Assembly: GCA_028682845.1 (NCBI GenBank)
Contig: JAJRAT010000138.1
Span: 1-7,401, forward strand
Length of the DNA: 7,401 nt
Reading direction: 5' to 3'
From: Methanothrix sp.
GTDB lineage: Archaea > Halobacteriota > Methanosarcinia > Methanotrichales > Methanotrichaceae
Below the pieces are notes generated by a model. It was not told where the DNA came from and made no database searches. It saw nothing but the letters and a program-made list of their open reading frames with translations. Position 1 is the first letter of the stretch, and every line of letters starts with the position of its first letter. Positions 5,861 to 7,401 of this stretch are shown one piece after another. The translations under genes were made by a program, and so were the position numbers.

Positions 5861-7045
5861 TCAATTTCCTCCGCCGTCCCGCTTTCCCAAAGACCTGCCC
5901 GTGAAGGCTTTCGGCAAAAGGTCCTCCACCGACGCAGTCAATGCCTCTCCGTTTAAATTGGCCATGATGATCAGGATATCTTTGCCAAATTCGATCAGGC
6001 TCTGCCGACAGATGCCGCAGGGCGCGATGGGCTCCGGTGTATCTCCCACAATTGCGATGGCCTCAAAGTCGCGCTCACCGGATGCGACGGCTTTGGCCAG
6101 CGCCGCCCTTTCCGCGCAGATATCGGCTCCCGACGAGGCATTCTCGATGTTGCTGGCCGAGTAGGTCTTGCCGCTCTTGCCGAGCAGCGCCGCCCCCACC
6201 CTAAATCCGGAGTAAGGGGCATAGGCGTTCTGCAGCGCCTCTGCGGCTTGCTCGATCAAGGAGTCGTAGCCGCCAGTGTACGGGCGCGGGCCGGCGCGCA
6301 GCGCTCCGATGTACATGCACTCCTGGGGCGGAATGGTGGGAATCTCGCCGCAAACCTCCCGAATGGGCACGGGTGCATCTCGGATGATCACCGCCGGGAT
6401 GCCTTCGTCGCCTTCGCCCATGACGATCTGGGCGGCGGAAACAAGGTTGTCCGCCACCGCCTTGCGGGTGATCTTCAGCTCCCTGCCGAAGAGGTCTTTC
6501 TGGCCGCGGGCATCCTCCACAGGCTCCAGACCCTCGCAGGCCAGGGCCACGCCCACGCAGCCGAGCCGCAGCGGGTGAGTTCTGCTGTCGCCGATGATGA
6601 CTCCGATCTTCTTTCCCTGCGCCATGCGATTGCGAATATCCTTGGCAGCCGTCTGCGCGTCCGCCGGGAAGAGGACAACGTAGCCGGGCGGCGCGTTGGA
6701 GTGATCGATCCCGGCGTTGGGATAAAGAAAGCCCTTGTTCAAAGTGAGGACAACGCCCGGAATGCCGCCCAGGATCTCATCGGACTCGCGCAGGATCAGC
6801 TCCATCTCATGCGGGTCTTTGCAGTACTTGGCGGCCAGGCTCCTCGCCAGCTCGCCGGGAAGGACGTCGTCCAGCAAAATCACGCGCCCCTCCGCTGTGG
6901 CGACTGTGCTCTCCGAGACGACGAGGATATCTCCGTCCTGAAGCGTCAGGCCTGCCTCAGCCATGCCTTTTTCAAGAGCCGACACAAGGTCGTCGCCCAC
7001 TTTCACGAGATTTGTTTTTATGCCCAAGACTTGCAAGAAACTCAC
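5861..7045 (-). CDS. CofE-family gamma-glutamyl ligase fused to cytidine deaminase
   Basis: 394 residues in one uninterrupted frame. Residues 1-250 form a CofE/COG1478 domain: GIKTNLVKVGDDL (8-20), AGIDHSN with putative metal ligand D114 (111-117), IGDSRTHPLRLG with D153 (151-162), DLFGREL (184-190) and MGEGDEGIPAVI (209-220). The family adds L-glutamate by NTP-dependent gamma-linkage, to F420-0 in CofE. The usual SKAEG is A49-T-A-E-G here, so the conserved lysine is absent, and SDT(F/N)GR is GDSRTH. Residues 262-387 form a complete cytidine deaminase: YAPYSGFRVGAAL (275-287), NIENAS (299-304), CAER with zinc ligand C310 and catalytic E312, and PCGICRQ with C343 and C346. The deaminase part lacks its own initiator Met. 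The GTG start overlaps the upstream stop (GTGA), so translation is probably coupled. The ligase substrate may be F420-0 or a folate/pterin. Confidence 0.9.
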   Translation of the reverse strand: MSFLQVLGIKTNLVKVGDDLVSALEKGMAEAGLTLQDGDILVVSESTVATAEGRVILLDDVLPGELARSLAAKYCKDPHEMELILRESDEILGGIPGVVLTLNKGFLYPNAGIDHSNAPPGYVVLFPADAQTAAKDIRNRMAQGKKIGVIIGDSRTHPLRLGCVGVALACEGLEPVEDARGQKDLFGRELKITRKAVADNLVSAAQIVMGEGDEGIPAVIIRDAPVPIREVCGEIPTIPPQECMYIGALRAGPRPYTGGYDSLIEQAAEALQNAYAPYSGFRVGAALLGKSGKTYSASNIENASSGADICAERAALAKAVASGERDFEAIAIVGDTPEPIAPCGICRQSLIEFGKDILIIMANLNGEALTASVEDLLPKAFTGRSLGKRDGGGN

Positions 7046-7401
7046 CTGTAGCGCTCAGGGCTGTCGATCTGCCTCAGAGCGTCATCAATACACTCGGCCA
7101 CCTGGGCGAGCCGGAAGGGCTGGCTTCTCAGGTTCTTCACCAGGCTGGCGATCTGAGAAACGGTGCCGATGATTAAAACCTCTTGTGGCCGCTTGTCGCA
7201 GCGAAGGGCAAGCTTCGGAATCGCGGCATCCCCGCCGCGGGCCAGCATCTCCTGCTTGATCACCAGCGATTCCATCGAGCTCAAGCCCCGCACGGCCACC
7301 ACCCGGAAAGAGCTCTTCTTGCAGATGATGCCGAACCCCCGCTCGTCCACTTCCGTCTGCCTGAGGGTCTCTGCTATGTCCTCACCCTGGCCGAGATGTG
7401 C
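7042..7401 (-). CDS. Dihydropteroate synthase N-terminal-domain protein, 3' part
   Basis: The frame is open from base 7401 to the TGA at 7044-7042, showing the last 119 residues; the start is outside the window. A GTG at 7350 could start a 102-residue product. However, similarity to the family appears to extend upstream of it (AETLRQTEVDERGFGI, visible residues 10-25), so a start beyond the edge is more likely. The blocks VIKQEMLARGGDAAIPK (47-63), EVLIIGT (74-80) and KNLRSQPFRLAQVAE (89-103) resemble, from memory, the extra N-terminal domain of long dihydropteroate synthases. The protein ends right after this domain, so no catalytic TIM barrel follows it here. It overlaps the CofE-type ligase gene by four bases, which fits a shared role in pterin or folate cofactor synthesis. 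Its exact function is unknown to me. Confidence 0.65.
   Translation of the reverse strand, partial: AHLGQGEDIAETLRQTEVDERGFGIICKKSSFRVVAVRGLSSMESLVIKQEMLARGGDAAIPKLALRCDKRPQEVLIIGTVSQIASLVKNLRSQPFRLAQVAECIDDALRQIDSPERYR

Noticed and set aside
5748..6164. 138-codon plus-strand frame starting in the intergenic stretch (TTG start)
   Set aside because: Two thirds of it is antisense to the deaminase domain. It has no good ribosome site, and its N-terminal part is low-complexity polar sequence.
6248..7051. 267-codon open frame on the plus strand
   Set aside because: It lies opposite the ligase-deaminase gene, whose minus-strand translation has clear family motifs throughout; this frame shows none and is a shadow of GC-rich codons.

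Overview
This 7.4 kb window looks like a piece of a methanogen-type euryarchaeal chromosome. The main evidence is at the right end. There, a protein of the CofE family (coenzyme F420-0:gamma-glutamyl ligase, COG1478) sits directly behind the N-terminal domain typical of long dihydropteroate synthases. Supporting signs are archaeal TATA-like boxes (minus strand, about 5383-5396 and 5704-5711), GAGGTGA-type Shine-Dalgarno sites and moderately high GC in the genes. Placement near Methanosarcinales/Methanotrichales is an inference; no rRNA or other marker gene is present. All supported genes are on the minus strand, so the window reads right to left.

Right end (7401-5861): the 3' part of a dihydropteroate-synthase N-terminal-domain protein overlaps by four bases (GTGA) a 394-residue protein. 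That protein fuses a CofE-type gamma-glutamyl ligase domain to a complete zinc cytidine deaminase. The two genes are probably translationally coupled. They suggest a link between pterin/folate (or F420) glutamylation and pyrimidine metabolism. The fusion is the most unusual object in the window.

Middle (5860-5346): an AT-rich stretch of about 515 bp. It holds a weak oligo-T terminator candidate, a TATA-like box, a possible 59-codon orphan gene with a Shine-Dalgarno site, an inverted repeat that looks like an operator, and the presumed kdp promoter.

Left part (5345-1): a compact kdpA-kdpB-kdpC-kdpD operon for the high-affinity K+ pump KdpABC. Spacers are 11, 6 and 4 bp, and each downstream gene has a Shine-Dalgarno site overlapping or abutting the previous stop codon. 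KdpA carries the four K+ filter loops, KdpB is the P-type ATPase with all catalytic motifs, and KdpC is the single-span partner. KdpD runs off the left edge after 332 residues; the visible part has the Walker-type KdpD domain and the start of the universal-stress-protein domain. Whether it has a histidine kinase module, and whether kdpE follows, cannot be seen. No kdpF is visible upstream of kdpA.
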